The notes under the pieces were generated by a model. That model worked only from the letters and a program-made list of their open reading frames with translations, had not been told where the DNA came from and did no database searches. Below are positions 27,073 to 34,926 of a DNA stretch of 43,487 bases, one piece after another. A program made the translations under genes and the position numbers. The first letter of the stretch is position 1, and every line of letters begins with the position of its first letter. This DNA comes from Coriobacteriales bacterium (GTDB lineage Bacteria > Actinomycetota > Coriobacteriia > Coriobacteriales > UBA8131), in the NCBI GenBank assembly GCA_031277035.1, contig JAISLY010000020.1, positions 1 to 43,487 on the forward strand. Direction: 5' to 3'.

Positions 27073-27237
27073 CGGGCAGATGTCTGCGAGGTCAGAAGGC
27101 GGCAGGGGTGGTGAAGAAGCGAAAAGGAGTCAAAAGGCGTGCAATACAGTTGCCTTCGATCCGCCTGACGACAGGTGCGTGGTATTCTTTGCCAAGGCGA
27201 CAAGGAGGAAGGATACCGCGCACTTGCGGCACAGACC

Positions 27238-28680
27238 ATGAGTTATCTTGATCAGAAATCTCTTACCGCGACGGTTGGTGCAGCTACTTTCTGGGCCTGG
27301 CTCGATTCTGTCTCCTTTGCCGTGACCATGACGCGGGCTTCTCCCGTCCCGCCCGTTTCCGTTCATACGACTCTTCTCATCGCCCTGTGTTGCGGTTCGA
27401 TTGTTGCCACAATCGTGCTTTGCCGGGTCAGAATCCTCTACGAACTGTGTAGCAGACCCGCAACGATGCCTGTGTTGACAGGATTGGGCTGTCTGGGTGT
27501 TATCCTGAGCCTTGCTGCTGCGCATCTGGGGCTGCCCATCCTATCTATCATTTCGGCTCTGTGCAACTCCTTGCCCATGGCGCTTATGCCTATGCTCTGG
27601 GGACGCGTGTACATGGAGGATGCGGATGGGAGAGGGGCCGGCTGGATTGCCGGTTCGATTTTTCTCGGAACAGTCCTCCATCTGCTTGCCGTAAATCTTC
27701 TTGATGTTCTGGGCGTGGCTCTCATCCTCCTTTTCCTGCCCGTGAGCGCGCTGCTGTATGTTCGTGTCCTGCGACTCAGCCCCGCAGACTCAAAGCCCTA
27801 TCACAAGGAGAAAAGGAGCCCTGAACTGCGGCGAGGTGTGCGTTTTATCGCGCGTTCGCAGTTCCCTTTGCGACTCTTCTTCGGTCTCATCGTATTCAGC
27901 TTTGCCTTTGGTATCGTTGAGTACCTGAACGACACCGACGCTATCGAAGATTTTCGCACCATCAAACAAATTGCCATTGCGGGAAGGTGTCTCGTTGCCC
28001 TGATACTCTATGTTCTGATTTCCATCTTCAATCGCAATACGCGAATCATCTATCGAGCGGGTTTTCTTTTGATGATAGCGGGGTTTTTGGTGGAACCGTT
28101 CTTCTTCGCGAAGATTCCGCTCTATCTCAGTTCTTTGGTTTCGATTGGCTATGCCTGTTTTGAGATCATGGTGTGGGCGATTGTCTTTCAGTTGGTGAGG
28201 CGCAAACTCTACAACCCCCTGGAAAGCATCGTTATGGCTCGGTTGCTCACGATGGGGGGCATATTGTTCGGCGCCCTGTCCGGTACCATGCTCAAAGGTT
28301 CCCTTATGTCCGATGTCCAACAGCTCTCGGTGGTCATGACGGCCATTGCGTACATATTGATAACGACGATGGTGATCGTGTTGGACGATGGCGGCAAGTC
28401 TGGATTTTGGAGTCTGCTCAATCCGGTGTCGGAACGTAACCCTGTTGAGACCCTTGAAGACAGATGCGAGCTCATGGCAAAGCGCTTTCGGCTGACCGCG
28501 CGGGAGCATGAGGTTTTACTCTACCTGGCAAAGGGCAGAACCGCGCCCTATATAGCGGATAAACTCAGTGTGGCCGATGTGACGGTTAATTTCCATATCC
28601 ATAACATATACGACAAGATGGGGATTCACACGAGGCAGGGTCTGCTCGACTTCTTCGATTCACTTGAAGTTGAAGCGTAA
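27238..28680 (+). CDS. Membrane-bound LuxR-family transcriptional regulator
   Basis: The protein (480 aa from ATG 27238) has about 12 hydrophobic segments, MFS-like, then a LuxR-type helix-turn-helix in the last 65 residues: FRLTAREHEVLLYLAKGRTAPYIADKLSV, then VNFHIHNIYDKMGIHTRQGLLDFF. This architecture is numerous in Eggerthella-type Coriobacteriia, usually beside one exported reductase, and is thought to sense a ligand at the membrane. The start is uncertain: GTG 27175 is in frame, and the best Shine-Dalgarno (AAGGAGG, 27202-27208) fits neither codon well. Same strand as the flavoprotein gene, 180 bp away. Confidence 0.88.
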   Translation: MSYLDQKSLTATVGAATFWAWLDSVSFAVTMTRASPVPPVSVHTTLLIALCCGSIVATIVLCRVRILYELCSRPATMPVLTGLGCLGVILSLAAAHLGLPILSIISALCNSLPMALMPMLWGRVYMEDADGRGAGWIAGSIFLGTVLHLLAVNLLDVLGVALILLFLPVSALLYVRVLRLSPADSKPYHKEKRSPELRRGVRFIARSQFPLRLFFGLIVFSFAFGIVEYLNDTDAIEDFRTIKQIAIAGRCLVALILYVLISIFNRNTRIIYRAGFLLMIAGFLVEPFFFAKIPLYLSSLVSIGYACFEIMVWAIVFQLVRRKLYNPLESIVMARLLTMGGILFGALSGTMLKGSLMSDVQQLSVVMTAIAYILITTMVIVLDDGGKSGFWSLLNPVSERNPVETLEDRCELMAKRFRLTAREHEVLLYLAKGRTAPYIADKLSVADVTVNFHIHNIYDKMGIHTRQGLLDFFDSLEVEA

Positions 28681-28866
28681 CACCTGCTCAGAACGGACAG
28701 ACGAGAGCGAGATGATGCGTCGCCTCAAGCATCAGTATCTGTGCGCCCTTATCGGCCCTCTGCCCTTCCGTCCCCGCATTCCGCCTCTACCTTCCGTCCC
28801 CACCTTCCGCCCCCACCTTCCACCTCTACCTCCGCCTTTTGGCTCGTCCTGCCACCTTGATGGCGC
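28681..28866. repeat. Spacer with C-rich repeats between luxR-type gene and hipA
   Basis: From about 28776 to 28845 the sequence is made of imperfect units like CCCACCTTCCGC and CCTCTACCTTCC. No gene is seen. The two flanking genes converge on it, so it may also hold terminators, but no clear hairpin with U tract was found. Confidence 0.5.
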
Positions 28867-30120
28867 TTATCCGGCAAGGATGTGACGACGCACCTCAAGT
28901 TCTCGTAGCAGGTGTTCCCGTAGATCGTGGAAATCGTGGGCAAACAGAGGAGCCTCGTCAATCAGTTGCCCGGGAATCGAATGCAACGTTTTGGCCAAAA
29001 CGGTACGGAGCTCGGCAAACTCGTTTGTCACAGCGGCGAGACTGACACCGGTCTCTTTCGCGAAAAGAGCGAAATCCTCATCATCCACGCGGTCGATGAC
29101 GCTGTGCCGCCCAAGCGACATGGCCATTGAGCGGAGCAAGCGATTTCCGTAATAGGTTGTGGAGAGCAGATCGTATGCCGGTGCCAGAGACAGGGCCCCT
29201 GTTGTTTGATCGCGAAGAAGAGAGAAGTTTTTTGCGTGAGCGTCGCAGTTGCCAATAAGAAAATTAAAGACAACTGTTTTGAGGAGCATGCGGAGGCTGG
29301 GAAGTGGCGGCGAGGTGTGACGCGTTGTGGTTTCGAACACAGCCGCATACCCCGGCCCTCCGTCGTTCTCATACTTGGAGGCTGGCATTACGCTCAGTGC
29401 CTGGCAAAAGTCCTCCTGCCCAATTCTCATGATGCCAGCCTTTGACAATCTGCGATCAAAGCGCTCAAGAACAAGCCCATGCGATTCGCCACAGCGGAGT
29501 ATGTCAACGGCGGGCACTTGTAGACCACAGGCATGTGCGAGGCGCATGGTAAAGAACTCATTAGCGAGAAGGCTCGGGTCAAACAGGGATACCGGTTTGA
29601 TGATGTGCGTGGTGGGAAAAAGGCCCGTTGTCGCAAACCACCTGTCCCCCTCCCGATAGAGTCCTATCTTAGCCTGGGCGCCAGCAAGTGAAAGTCGTCG
29701 TTGCGCGATAAAACGCGTGCGTAGTGCAGACCGAGGTCTGAGCAACTCCTCGAGTTCCGCTTCGTCTAAAGGGACGTAGCCATCGTGCTGCCGCATCGCT
29801 TCAACGCTCATGCCGTCTTCTAATACGATGAGGTTACCAACGCACTCGCCTGCCAGTGCGCCGAGCAGCTTCATGGTGCTGGTAGAGGAAATGTGCAAAA
29901 GGTTGCTGAGTTCGCGCCTCTGCTCGCCTTCGGGCAAAAATCCGTCGAAAAACGGTAGTGCGATTCTCTCAGGAAATGCCTCTTCGCGCAGTGGCATCGA
30001 AAGAGAAAGCGGAAATCCGCCTGCCTCCACATATGCCTGATCATAGGAGAAACAGATGCCGCTTTTGGAGGTTGAGAGGGTTCCTACCCGTTCTCGTTCG
30101 TTGTGGATGCTCAGAATCAT
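28867..30120 (-). CDS. hipA: HipA-family serine/threonine kinase toxin
   Basis: The protein (417 aa) has the HipA layout. The P-loop-like SLAGAQAKI (144-152), Lys175 in HIIKP, the catalytic NCDAHAKN with Asp293, and AYDLLST with Asp317 are all present, so the kinase should be active. In E. coli, HipA phosphorylates GltX and causes growth arrest; targets of this homologue are unknown. Its ATG overlaps the stop of the upstream HTH gene (ATGA), as expected of an antitoxin-toxin pair. Confidence 0.9.
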   Translation of the reverse strand: MILSIHNERERVGTLSTSKSGICFSYDQAYVEAGGFPLSLSMPLREEAFPERIALPFFDGFLPEGEQRRELSNLLHISSTSTMKLLGALAGECVGNLIVLEDGMSVEAMRQHDGYVPLDEAELEELLRPRSALRTRFIAQRRLSLAGAQAKIGLYREGDRWFATTGLFPTTHIIKPVSLFDPSLLANEFFTMRLAHACGLQVPAVDILRCGESHGLVLERFDRRLSKAGIMRIGQEDFCQALSVMPASKYENDGGPGYAAVFETTTRHTSPPLPSLRMLLKTVVFNFLIGNCDAHAKNFSLLRDQTTGALSLAPAYDLLSTTYYGNRLLRSMAMSLGRHSVIDRVDDEDFALFAKETGVSLAAVTNEFAELRTVLAKTLHSIPGQLIDEAPLFAHDFHDLREHLLRELEVRRHILAG

Positions 30121-30362
30121 GCGGTCTCATCCCATCCCGCCCCGGTGTCCTCGGTCAGCACGAAGCGCAGCCCCAGTGCGTCGGCGACCTTCAGTGCTTT
30201 GCCCAGCTCAACCGTGGGTTTGCCGTTTTCCAGATCAGAGAGAAACTCACGGCTGAAGGAGGAGAAGAAATCCGCCAACTGCCGTTGGGTCAGCCCCTGC
30301 TCCTTGCGTGCCCTGCGTATGCAGGTGCCAAAATCTGTCGCATCGATAACCCGCAGACCCAT
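30117..30362 (-). CDS. hipB: HipB-like antitoxin, XRE-family DNA-binding protein
   Basis: An 81-aa protein with one helix-turn-helix: FGTCIRRARKEQGLTQRQLADFF, then FLSDLENGKPTVELGKALKVADALGL. It should bind HipA and repress the operon. ATG at 30362 is chosen because AGGGAG lies five bases upstream; an upstream ATG at 30443 would start inside the operator palindrome. A 22-bp piece of this gene (30149-30170) recurs at 30520-30541. Confidence 0.88.
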   Translation of the reverse strand: MGLRVIDATDFGTCIRRARKEQGLTQRQLADFFSSFSREFLSDLENGKPTVELGKALKVADALGLRFVLTEDTGAGWDETA

Positions 30363-30392
30363 GCCATCTCCCTGCCTATCGTCATAGTGTGT

Positions 30393-30443
30393 CCGTACGG
30401 GCATATCATAACAGAGTGTTCCAAAATGTGCCAGTTCTGGCAC
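30393..30443 (-). promoter_or_regulatory. Promoter and operator of hipBA
   Basis: On the minus strand CTGGCA and TATGAT (plus-strand 30405-30410), 18 bp apart, make a plausible promoter. The perfect palindrome GTGCCAG-TT-CTGGCAC (30428-30443) covers the -35, and CCGTACGG (30393-30400) lies after the -10. Both are candidate HipB sites. Confidence 0.55.
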
Positions 30444-30519
30444 CGAATTTTGTCCGAACGAGAGTTTTCAGGCTTCCGTATCACCGAGTCTTCTTTGCCT
30501 TGATGCTCGATAGGTCATA

Positions 30520-30647
30520 CCTCGGTCAGCACGAAGCGCAGTCTCGGGGGTCGAATGTGCAGCTCTGGGGGTCGGATGTGCAGCCCTGGGGTCAGGCAGC
30601 CCCGGGGGCCGGACGCGCAGCCCTGGGGGTCGGACGCGCAGTCTATC
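30520..30647. repeat. 21-bp tandem repeats with a displaced hipB fragment
   Basis: The array has four full 21-bp units (30539-30559, 30560-30580, 30597-30617, 30618-30638) and one shortened unit (30581-30596), with consensus near CAGCCCTGGGGGTCGGACGCG. Directly before it, 30520-30541 is an exact 22-bp copy of hipB bases 30149-30170. The copies have no spacers. The rest of the 459-bp gap between hipB and the DegV gene (30639-30821) holds a TAAAAT -10-like box at 30726 and no gene. Confidence 0.8.
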
Positions 30648-30821
30648 ACTCGCCTCTTTCCGATTTTAGGCGCTTATCCAACGACTGATTACACATTACG
30701 GTGACTGGACAGCGGTCATTGGTTGTAAAATCATATGAGAACCGACTGTCTATCGTTTTTGGGGAATGGGGGTCGATGGCGACTCTGCGTTCCAGTATTC
30801 ACCGGAATGGGGTCGATATGG

Positions 30822-31715
30822 ATGGCTTTGACCAGACTCGTTGTTGACAGCACCTGCGATATGCCAAAAGCTCTGTTTGAGAAGTATGGAATCGCAGTCC
30901 TCCCTCTGCAAGTCATACTTGGAGAAAAAAGCTATCGGGACGGCTACGAGATTAACGCTGAGCAGCTGTATGACGCGATGCGGCAGGGCATCCTCCCAAA
31001 AACGTCGCAAATCAATGCTGCGGAGGCCGACGCGCTGTTTCGCGGTATCTGTGAGGCGGGGGACAATCTTATCTACCTCAGCTTTTCAAGCGGCATGTCT
31101 GGGTCCTACCAGGTCGCGCATATGGTTCTGGCGAAACTTCAGGAGGAATTCCCAGAGCTGCATATGGCTGCGGTCGATTCAGAAGGTGGCGGGATGGCAA
31201 CCGGGCTGGTTGCCATGCAGACGGCACGCTGGATTGCCAGCGGCAAGGAGTTTGACGAGATTATCCTGTTGATGGCAGAAATGGTTGCCCAGGTGCAGCA
31301 TCTTATTACGGTTGATAATTTGAACTGGCTGGTCAAGGGAGGACGCCTTCATCGTTCGGTAGGATATATCGGTACTAAACTCATGATGAAGCCAGTTTTG
31401 AATGTCGTTGATAAAACGGTGCAGATTATGCGCATCGCTCGAGGGAGAAAGGCCGCACTGCGCCTCATGGCACAGACGTTTCTTGAGAAAGCGAAGGAGT
31501 TTCCGGCGCAGCTCGTCGGTATCCAACATACGGATGATTTTGATGCGGCGAAGCAGGTCGAGCAGATGATTTCTGCGGTCAACCAGAAAATCAAAACAGT
31601 CATCCTTCCCGTTGGCTGCGTTTTGAGCAGCCATGTTGGTATCGGAGCGGTCGGACTGTTCTTTTTCAGGAAGCCGGTGCGCGGCTATGATCTTTTAAGT
31701 GAATCCGAGGCATAA
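30822..31715 (+). CDS. DegV-family fatty-acid-binding protein
   Basis: The protein (297 aa) shows the DegV pattern: LVVDSTCDMPKALFEKYGIAVLPL, then KTSQINAAE, LSFSSGMSGSY and TVDNLNWLVKGGRLH. DegV proteins bind fatty acids for the FakA kinase and feed phospholipid synthesis; FakA is not in this window. ATG 30822 is chosen to match the family's N-terminus; ATG 30807 is possible and an in-frame upstream stretch to 30735 shows no similarity. The ribosome-binding site is weak. Confidence 0.88.
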   Translation: MALTRLVVDSTCDMPKALFEKYGIAVLPLQVILGEKSYRDGYEINAEQLYDAMRQGILPKTSQINAAEADALFRGICEAGDNLIYLSFSSGMSGSYQVAHMVLAKLQEEFPELHMAAVDSEGGGMATGLVAMQTARWIASGKEFDEIILLMAEMVAQVQHLITVDNLNWLVKGGRLHRSVGYIGTKLMMKPVLNVVDKTVQIMRIARGRKAALRLMAQTFLEKAKEFPAQLVGIQHTDDFDAAKQVEQMISAVNQKIKTVILPVGCVLSSHVGIGAVGLFFFRKPVRGYDLLSESEA

Positions 31716-31949
31716 ACACGCGTTGGCGTTTCTCATAAAACCAATCGGAAGGGGCACGGGCCTTCCTGTCGGCTGCTCGCGGCGTGACCGCCACGGTTTC
31801 TGCTCAAAAGAACTCACGTTCTTATCGCCATACGGAATGTCACCACCAGCGTGCGCCATCGAAAGCATCGGATGGCAGCCTGCAATCGGGCCGGCACATC
31901 GTCCCTCCCGGACTAAAGTTACAGTTTTTTGAACTCTTCTGACACGCGA
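31716..31949. other. Intergenic region after the DegV gene
   Basis: No gene is supported. A short hairpin AAGAAC/GTTCTT (31808-31823) is the only structure seen before the hsp20 promoter. Confidence 0.4.
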
Positions 31950-31979
31950 TTGACACCCAAAAACCCCCTGTGGTACTTA
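31950..31979 (+). promoter_or_regulatory. Promoter of hsp20
   Basis: TTGACA (31950-31955) and TACTTA (31974-31979) are 18 bp apart. The CIRCE operator begins five bases after the -10, so a bound repressor would block transcription start. Confidence 0.65.
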
Positions 31980-31983
31980 GTAT

Positions 31984-32010
31984 TTAGCACTCAGCTGCCG
32001 AGAGTGCTAA
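31984..32010. promoter_or_regulatory. CIRCE element (HrcA operator)
   Basis: TTAGCACTC-N9-GAGTGCTAA is a perfect match to the CIRCE consensus. HrcA binds this site and represses chaperone genes until heat stress. Here it controls a small heat-shock gene; hrcA itself is not in the window. Confidence 0.95.
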
Positions 32011-32036
32011 ATAAAAACGGCAGACTGGTAAAGGTT

Positions 32037-32083
32037 CGATAACCCAGTGGGTTATCGGAGGCTGGGGAGTTTGCGAGCCAGCC
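32037..32083 (+). promoter_or_regulatory. Two hairpins in the hsp20 leader
   Basis: CGATAACCC-AGT-GGGTTATCG (32037-32057) is a perfect 9-bp hairpin, followed by GGCTGG/CCAGCC (32060-32083). They lie between CIRCE and the ribosome-binding site. They may stabilise the mRNA or belong to a heat-sensitive fold. Confidence 0.5.
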
Positions 32084-32112
32084 TGGTAGACTGATGAAAG
32101 GAGTTGTTGATC

Positions 32113-32571
32113 ATGGCAGGACTTGTTCCCTTCAATCTCCGGAACGGCAATCTCGCACGTGCAGGTACAGGCACAGGTTTTGAGGATTTTTACAACATGC
32201 TTGACGACTTTTTCAGCGACAACCTGTTGTCAGGTCGCAACCTGCTCCGGGACACCTTCAAGATTGACATCGAGGAGACAGACAGCGAGTACCGCATCGA
32301 GGCGGAGCTGCCCGGCGTCAAGAAGGAGGAGATTGATCTCGGTATTGAGGACGACAACCTCTCCATTATCGTGAATCGTGCAGAAACAAGCAGCGAAGAG
32401 GGGAAGAACTACATCCATCGGGAACGTCGTTCCAGCTCCATGGGGCGTCGGGTTCGCCTTGCCAACGCGAAACTCGGCGATGTGAAGGCAAAACTTGAGG
32501 AAGGGGTATTGACGATTACGATTCCCAAGGATGAAAAGCTGGCAAGCGCGCGCAAGATCGATATTGAGTGA
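32113..32571 (+). CDS. hsp20: Hsp20/alpha-crystallin family small heat-shock protein
   Basis: A 152-aa ATP-independent chaperone that binds unfolding proteins. The alpha-crystallin domain spans about 46-137, with DIEETDSEYRIEAELPGVKKEEI at its start and the AxxxxGVLTI motif at 126-135 (AKLEEGVLTI). The C-terminal IDI (149-151) is the I-x-I docking motif. ATG 32113 follows AAAGGAG (32097-32103); an in-frame TTG at 32104 is too close. CIRCE upstream implies HrcA control. Confidence 0.94.
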   Translation: MAGLVPFNLRNGNLARAGTGTGFEDFYNMLDDFFSDNLLSGRNLLRDTFKIDIEETDSEYRIEAELPGVKKEEIDLGIEDDNLSIIVNRAETSSEEGKNYIHRERRSSSMGRRVRLANAKLGDVKAKLEEGVLTITIPKDEKLASARKIDIE

Positions 32572-32615
32572 GCCAGCGACGCCTGACTCGGGTGAGCCAG
32601 CGACGCCTGGCATTG
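32568..32615. repeat. 24-bp tandem duplication at the end of hsp20
   Basis: GTGAGCCAGCGACGCCTG begins two 24-bp units at 32568 and 32592. The first includes the hsp20 stop codon. Confidence 0.75.
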
Positions 32616-32639
32616 TGCAGGGCCTCAATGCGCAGTGTC

Positions 32640-32741
32640 GGGCAGCAGGAGTACAGCGCCGTGCGCGGCTGCCCAGGTGGCGAACGGAGAGGGTGTCAGC
32701 CTGAAACCGGGCCGGCACCCTCTCAACATCCCCTGTACTCC
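32640..32741. other. Structured intergenic segment after hsp20
   Basis: Nested inverted repeats are present: GGAGTACAG/CTGTACTCC (32648-32656, 32733-32741) around GAGAGGGTGTC/GGCACCCTCTC (32687-32697, 32714-32724, one mismatch). A competing stem GGGCAGC/GCTGCCC (32640-32646, 32668-32674) overlaps the outer one. It could be a terminator region, a small RNA or a decayed palindromic element. Confidence 0.45.
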
Positions 32742-32754
32742 CGTACCCTCACAT

Positions 32755-32926
32755 CCTTCACTCCCACACCCCGCACCCCGCACTCCAGTGCCCACATCCC
32801 GCATCCCCCAGCGCCCACGCCCCCCAACGCCCACGCCCCCCAACGCCCACACTCCCCAACGCCCACACCCCCCACCCACACCCCCAACGCCCACACTCCA
32901 CATCCCACATCCCCCAGCGCCCGTCA
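32755..32926. repeat. C-rich 18-bp-type tandem repeats
   Basis: Imperfect units around CCCCCCAACGCCCACGC repeat about eight times with almost no G. No gene is present. A TATAAT box (32942-32947) follows and could start transcription of the next gene. Confidence 0.7.
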
Positions 32927-32986
32927 GTCGGTCGCGCCTGCTATAATCGAGGAGCGCAAGCGGTTTGGCATCAAGGAAGGCGACTG

Positions 32987-33769
32987 ATGATACGGGATAC
33001 GAAAAGCGCGGATGAGGCAGGCGACCAGCGGGGCGCAGGCAGCCAGCGCGACGCAGGCGACGTACGCGACGCAAAAACCCTGCTTGCCCTGACACAGGCC
33101 GACTTTGCACTGCTCCGCATCAAAAAGCAGCTCGACGGACTGCCGCAGCGTAAAAAACTTCTCGAACTGCGAGCCAAACGCGCCGAGGTCGAGGCCAAGG
33201 CCGAGCAGGTCGCCACAATGCGCAAGGAGTGTGATAGGACCCTCAAGGCTCTGGCTGACGAGGATGTCACGCTGCGAGAAAAGACTGCTGGCGCACAGGC
33301 GAAGGTCGACGAGACGTCCAACTATAAGGAGGTCGTCTCGCTTGCGCAGGAGATAGAGGGCTTTGCCAAGCGGCTGGAGAAGATTGAGTTTGACACCTTA
33401 AAGCAGATGGAACGCGCCGAGCGAATCGCCACCGTCGAGGCGCAGGCGGCCTCAGCGCTTGAAGGTCTGCTTCGGCAGGACGCGGAACTGCTCGCCTCGT
33501 ATCAGGCGGACAGCGCTGCCCTGCAAAAGGAACAGCTGGCCACGCAGCAGTTGCGGGAAAACTTGCTCGAATCGCTCTCGGAGTCCGTACGCAGTCGTTA
33601 CGAGAAGGCTCGTGAGACGAAGGGCGGCCTCGGGGCGGCCCGTCTGGAGGGCTCGCATTGCAGCGCCTGCTGCGTGGAGCTTACCGAGGGGCAGGTGGCG
33701 CGGCTCAAGCACGGTTCGGCGGTAGGGGAGTGCCCCTTCTGTCACCGCCTGCTGGTCGTTGTTGGTTAA
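32987..33769 (+). CDS. C4-type zinc-ribbon coiled-coil protein (CdsZ/DUF164 type)
   Basis: The protein (260 aa) has a long coiled coil (about 30-210, rich in Glu, Lys, Leu) and a C-terminal zinc ribbon with Cys225, Cys228, Cys249 and Cys252. This matches the family of Mycobacterium tuberculosis Rv2229c, whose neighbour Rv2228c is an RNase H protein; the same order is seen here. The family has been proposed to bind nucleic acid or structure RNA decay machinery, but its role is unsettled. AAGGAAGG precedes ATG 32987. The first 25 residues are a repeat-like Gly/Asp/Arg stretch. Confidence 0.85.
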   Translation: MIRDTKSADEAGDQRGAGSQRDAGDVRDAKTLLALTQADFALLRIKKQLDGLPQRKKLLELRAKRAEVEAKAEQVATMRKECDRTLKALADEDVTLREKTAGAQAKVDETSNYKEVVSLAQEIEGFAKRLEKIEFDTLKQMERAERIATVEAQAASALEGLLRQDAELLASYQADSAALQKEQLATQQLRENLLESLSESVRSRYEKARETKGGLGAARLEGSHCSACCVELTEGQVARLKHGSAVGECPFCHRLLVVVG

Positions 33770-33786
33770 GGGAGAGGCACAGACAG

Positions 33787-34926
33787 ATGAAGGATAAAGG
33801 CGGCGGCTACTTTGGACCCCCTTTGATACTGCGGGCACTGCTCAACACCGACGGCGGCAGCCGGGGCAACCCGGGGCCGGGCGGCATCGGCTTTACCCTC
33901 AAAGTTGACGACGGACGCGCGCTGCGAACCATCTGCCGAGGCGGCGCCTGCATTGGTGAGACGACCAACAACATCGCCGAGTATCAGGCCCTGCTCTGGG
34001 GTTTGCAAAACGCGCTGGCTCTCAGGGTGCGCACCGTCGACATCCACGCGGACAGCGAGTTGCTCGTCCGGCAACTGCTCGGCGAGTACAAGGTGAAAAA
34101 CGCCGGCCTCAAACCTCTGTACGCCACAGCCATCCAGCTGCTGAAACGCTTTGCCGGGCATACCGTCAAACACATCCCCCGCGCATACAACGCCGAGGCC
34201 GACGCCTTGGCAAACGAGGCGATGGATGCGGGCCAGCCGGTCGGCGACTACGCGGTTCCGTTTGCGCCGCCCGATACGCTGTTTGCGCAGGATGATGCGG
34301 GTGAGATTGGCGCAGGCGCTGTGGAGACGCCCGGCGCAGGCGCTGTGGAGACGCCTGGCGACGGCGCTGTGAAGACGCCTGGCGCAGGCGCTGTGGAGAC
34401 GCCCGGCGACGGCAATGTGGAAATGCCCGGCGCCACGCCACGCCACGCAGAGCTGTCCGGCGCAGAGCCACGCAACGCAGAGCCGCCCGGCGCATCAATT
34501 GCAACCGACGAATTCAGGAAAGGACCTCACATGGCACCACCATCAGGCATCTATACCCTGAGCGTGAAGGAGCACTTCGACGCGGCCCACGCGCTTGTCG
34601 GCTACCCCGGAGAATGCCGCAACCTGCACGGCCATACCTGGGATGTCGAGGTCACCGTCAGCGGAACCCAGCTCGACGAGGTTGGCATTCTCTACGACTT
34701 CAAGGCGCTGAAGGCCAATCTGTTGGCCCTGCTTGATACCTACGATCATCACTACCTCAATGAAGTTGCGCCCTTTGATACCATCAACGCGACGGCAGAA
34801 AATCTCGCCCGGGTCATCTTCGAGCATCTGGTGACCGTGCTGCCTGCGGGTATCACACTTGAGGAGGTCTGCGTCTGGGAATCGCCCATCGCAAAGTTGT
34901 CCTACCGGGCATCGCGTCGGTCGTAG
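33787..34926 (+). CDS. RNase H domain fused through a repeat linker to QueD
   Basis: The 379-aa frame has an RNase HI-like domain (about 14-150) with all four acidic residues: Asp22 (TDGGSRGNPG), Glu65 (NNIAEYQAL), Asp89 (HADSELL), Asp139 (AEADALAN). It should cut RNA in RNA-DNA hybrids. Residues 175-240 are low complexity: five 8-residue units such as GAGAVETP, then two 10-residue units. Without a stop, the frame enters a complete QueD domain (249-379). The fusion may be real, or QueD may be made mostly from its own start at 34531. In actinobacteria RNase H of this type is often fused to a phosphatase, so a QueD partner would be unusual. Confidence 0.85.
   Translation: MKDKGGGYFGPPLILRALLNTDGGSRGNPGPGGIGFTLKVDDGRALRTICRGGACIGETTNNIAEYQALLWGLQNALALRVRTVDIHADSELLVRQLLGEYKVKNAGLKPLYATAIQLLKRFAGHTVKHIPRAYNAEADALANEAMDAGQPVGDYAVPFAPPDTLFAQDDAGEIGAGAVETPGAGAVETPGDGAVKTPGAGAVETPGDGNVEMPGATPRHAELSGAEPRNAEPPGASIATDEFRKGPHMAPPSGIYTLSVKEHFDAAHALVGYPGECRNLHGHTWDVEVTVSGTQLDEVGILYDFKALKANLLALLDTYDHHYLNEVAPFDTINATAENLARVIFEHLVTVLPAGITLEEVCVWESPIAKLSYRASRRS
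34309..34491 (+). repeat. 24-bp and 30-bp tandem repeats linking RNase H to QueD
   Basis: Five 24-bp units (34309-34428), consensus near GGCGCAGGCGCTGTGGAGAC plus GCCC, are followed by two 30-bp units (about 34432-34491). All are in frame. Growth of such repeats could have removed the original RNase H stop codon. Confidence 0.85.
34531..34926 (+). CDS. queD: QueD, 6-carboxytetrahydropterin synthase (internal start)
   Basis: From ATG 34531 (residue 249 of the fused frame) a normal 131-aa QueD can be made; AGGAAAGGA (34516-34524) lies 6 bases upstream, which argues for independent initiation. Zinc ligands are His268, His281 and His283 (HFDAAH, LHGHTWD), Cys277 is the catalytic cysteine, and Glu365 and His321/322 complete the site (fused numbering). 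QueD makes 6-carboxytetrahydropterin for 7-deazaguanine synthesis (queuosine). The other que genes are not in the window, so a tetrahydropterin role cannot be excluded. Confidence 0.82.
   Translation: MAPPSGIYTLSVKEHFDAAHALVGYPGECRNLHGHTWDVEVTVSGTQLDEVGILYDFKALKANLLALLDTYDHHYLNEVAPFDTINATAENLARVIFEHLVTVLPAGITLEEVCVWESPIAKLSYRASRRS

Noticed and set aside
28173-28509. Antisense ORFs within the LuxR-type gene
   Set aside because: They mirror the coding frame of the membrane regulator and have no independent start signals or similarity.
30539-30638. Regular 21-bp repeats as a CRISPR array
   Set aside because: Units are directly adjacent with no spacers, vary between copies, and no cas gene is present.
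32031-32057. A GGTTCGA motif beside a hairpin in the hsp20 leader as a tRNA T-arm
   Set aside because: No acceptor, D or anticodon arms can be formed around it.
32755-32926. C-rich repeat region as a CRISPR array or a proline-rich gene
   Set aside because: No spacers, no constant unit, and no start with a ribosome-binding site; the plus-strand frames are low-complexity only.
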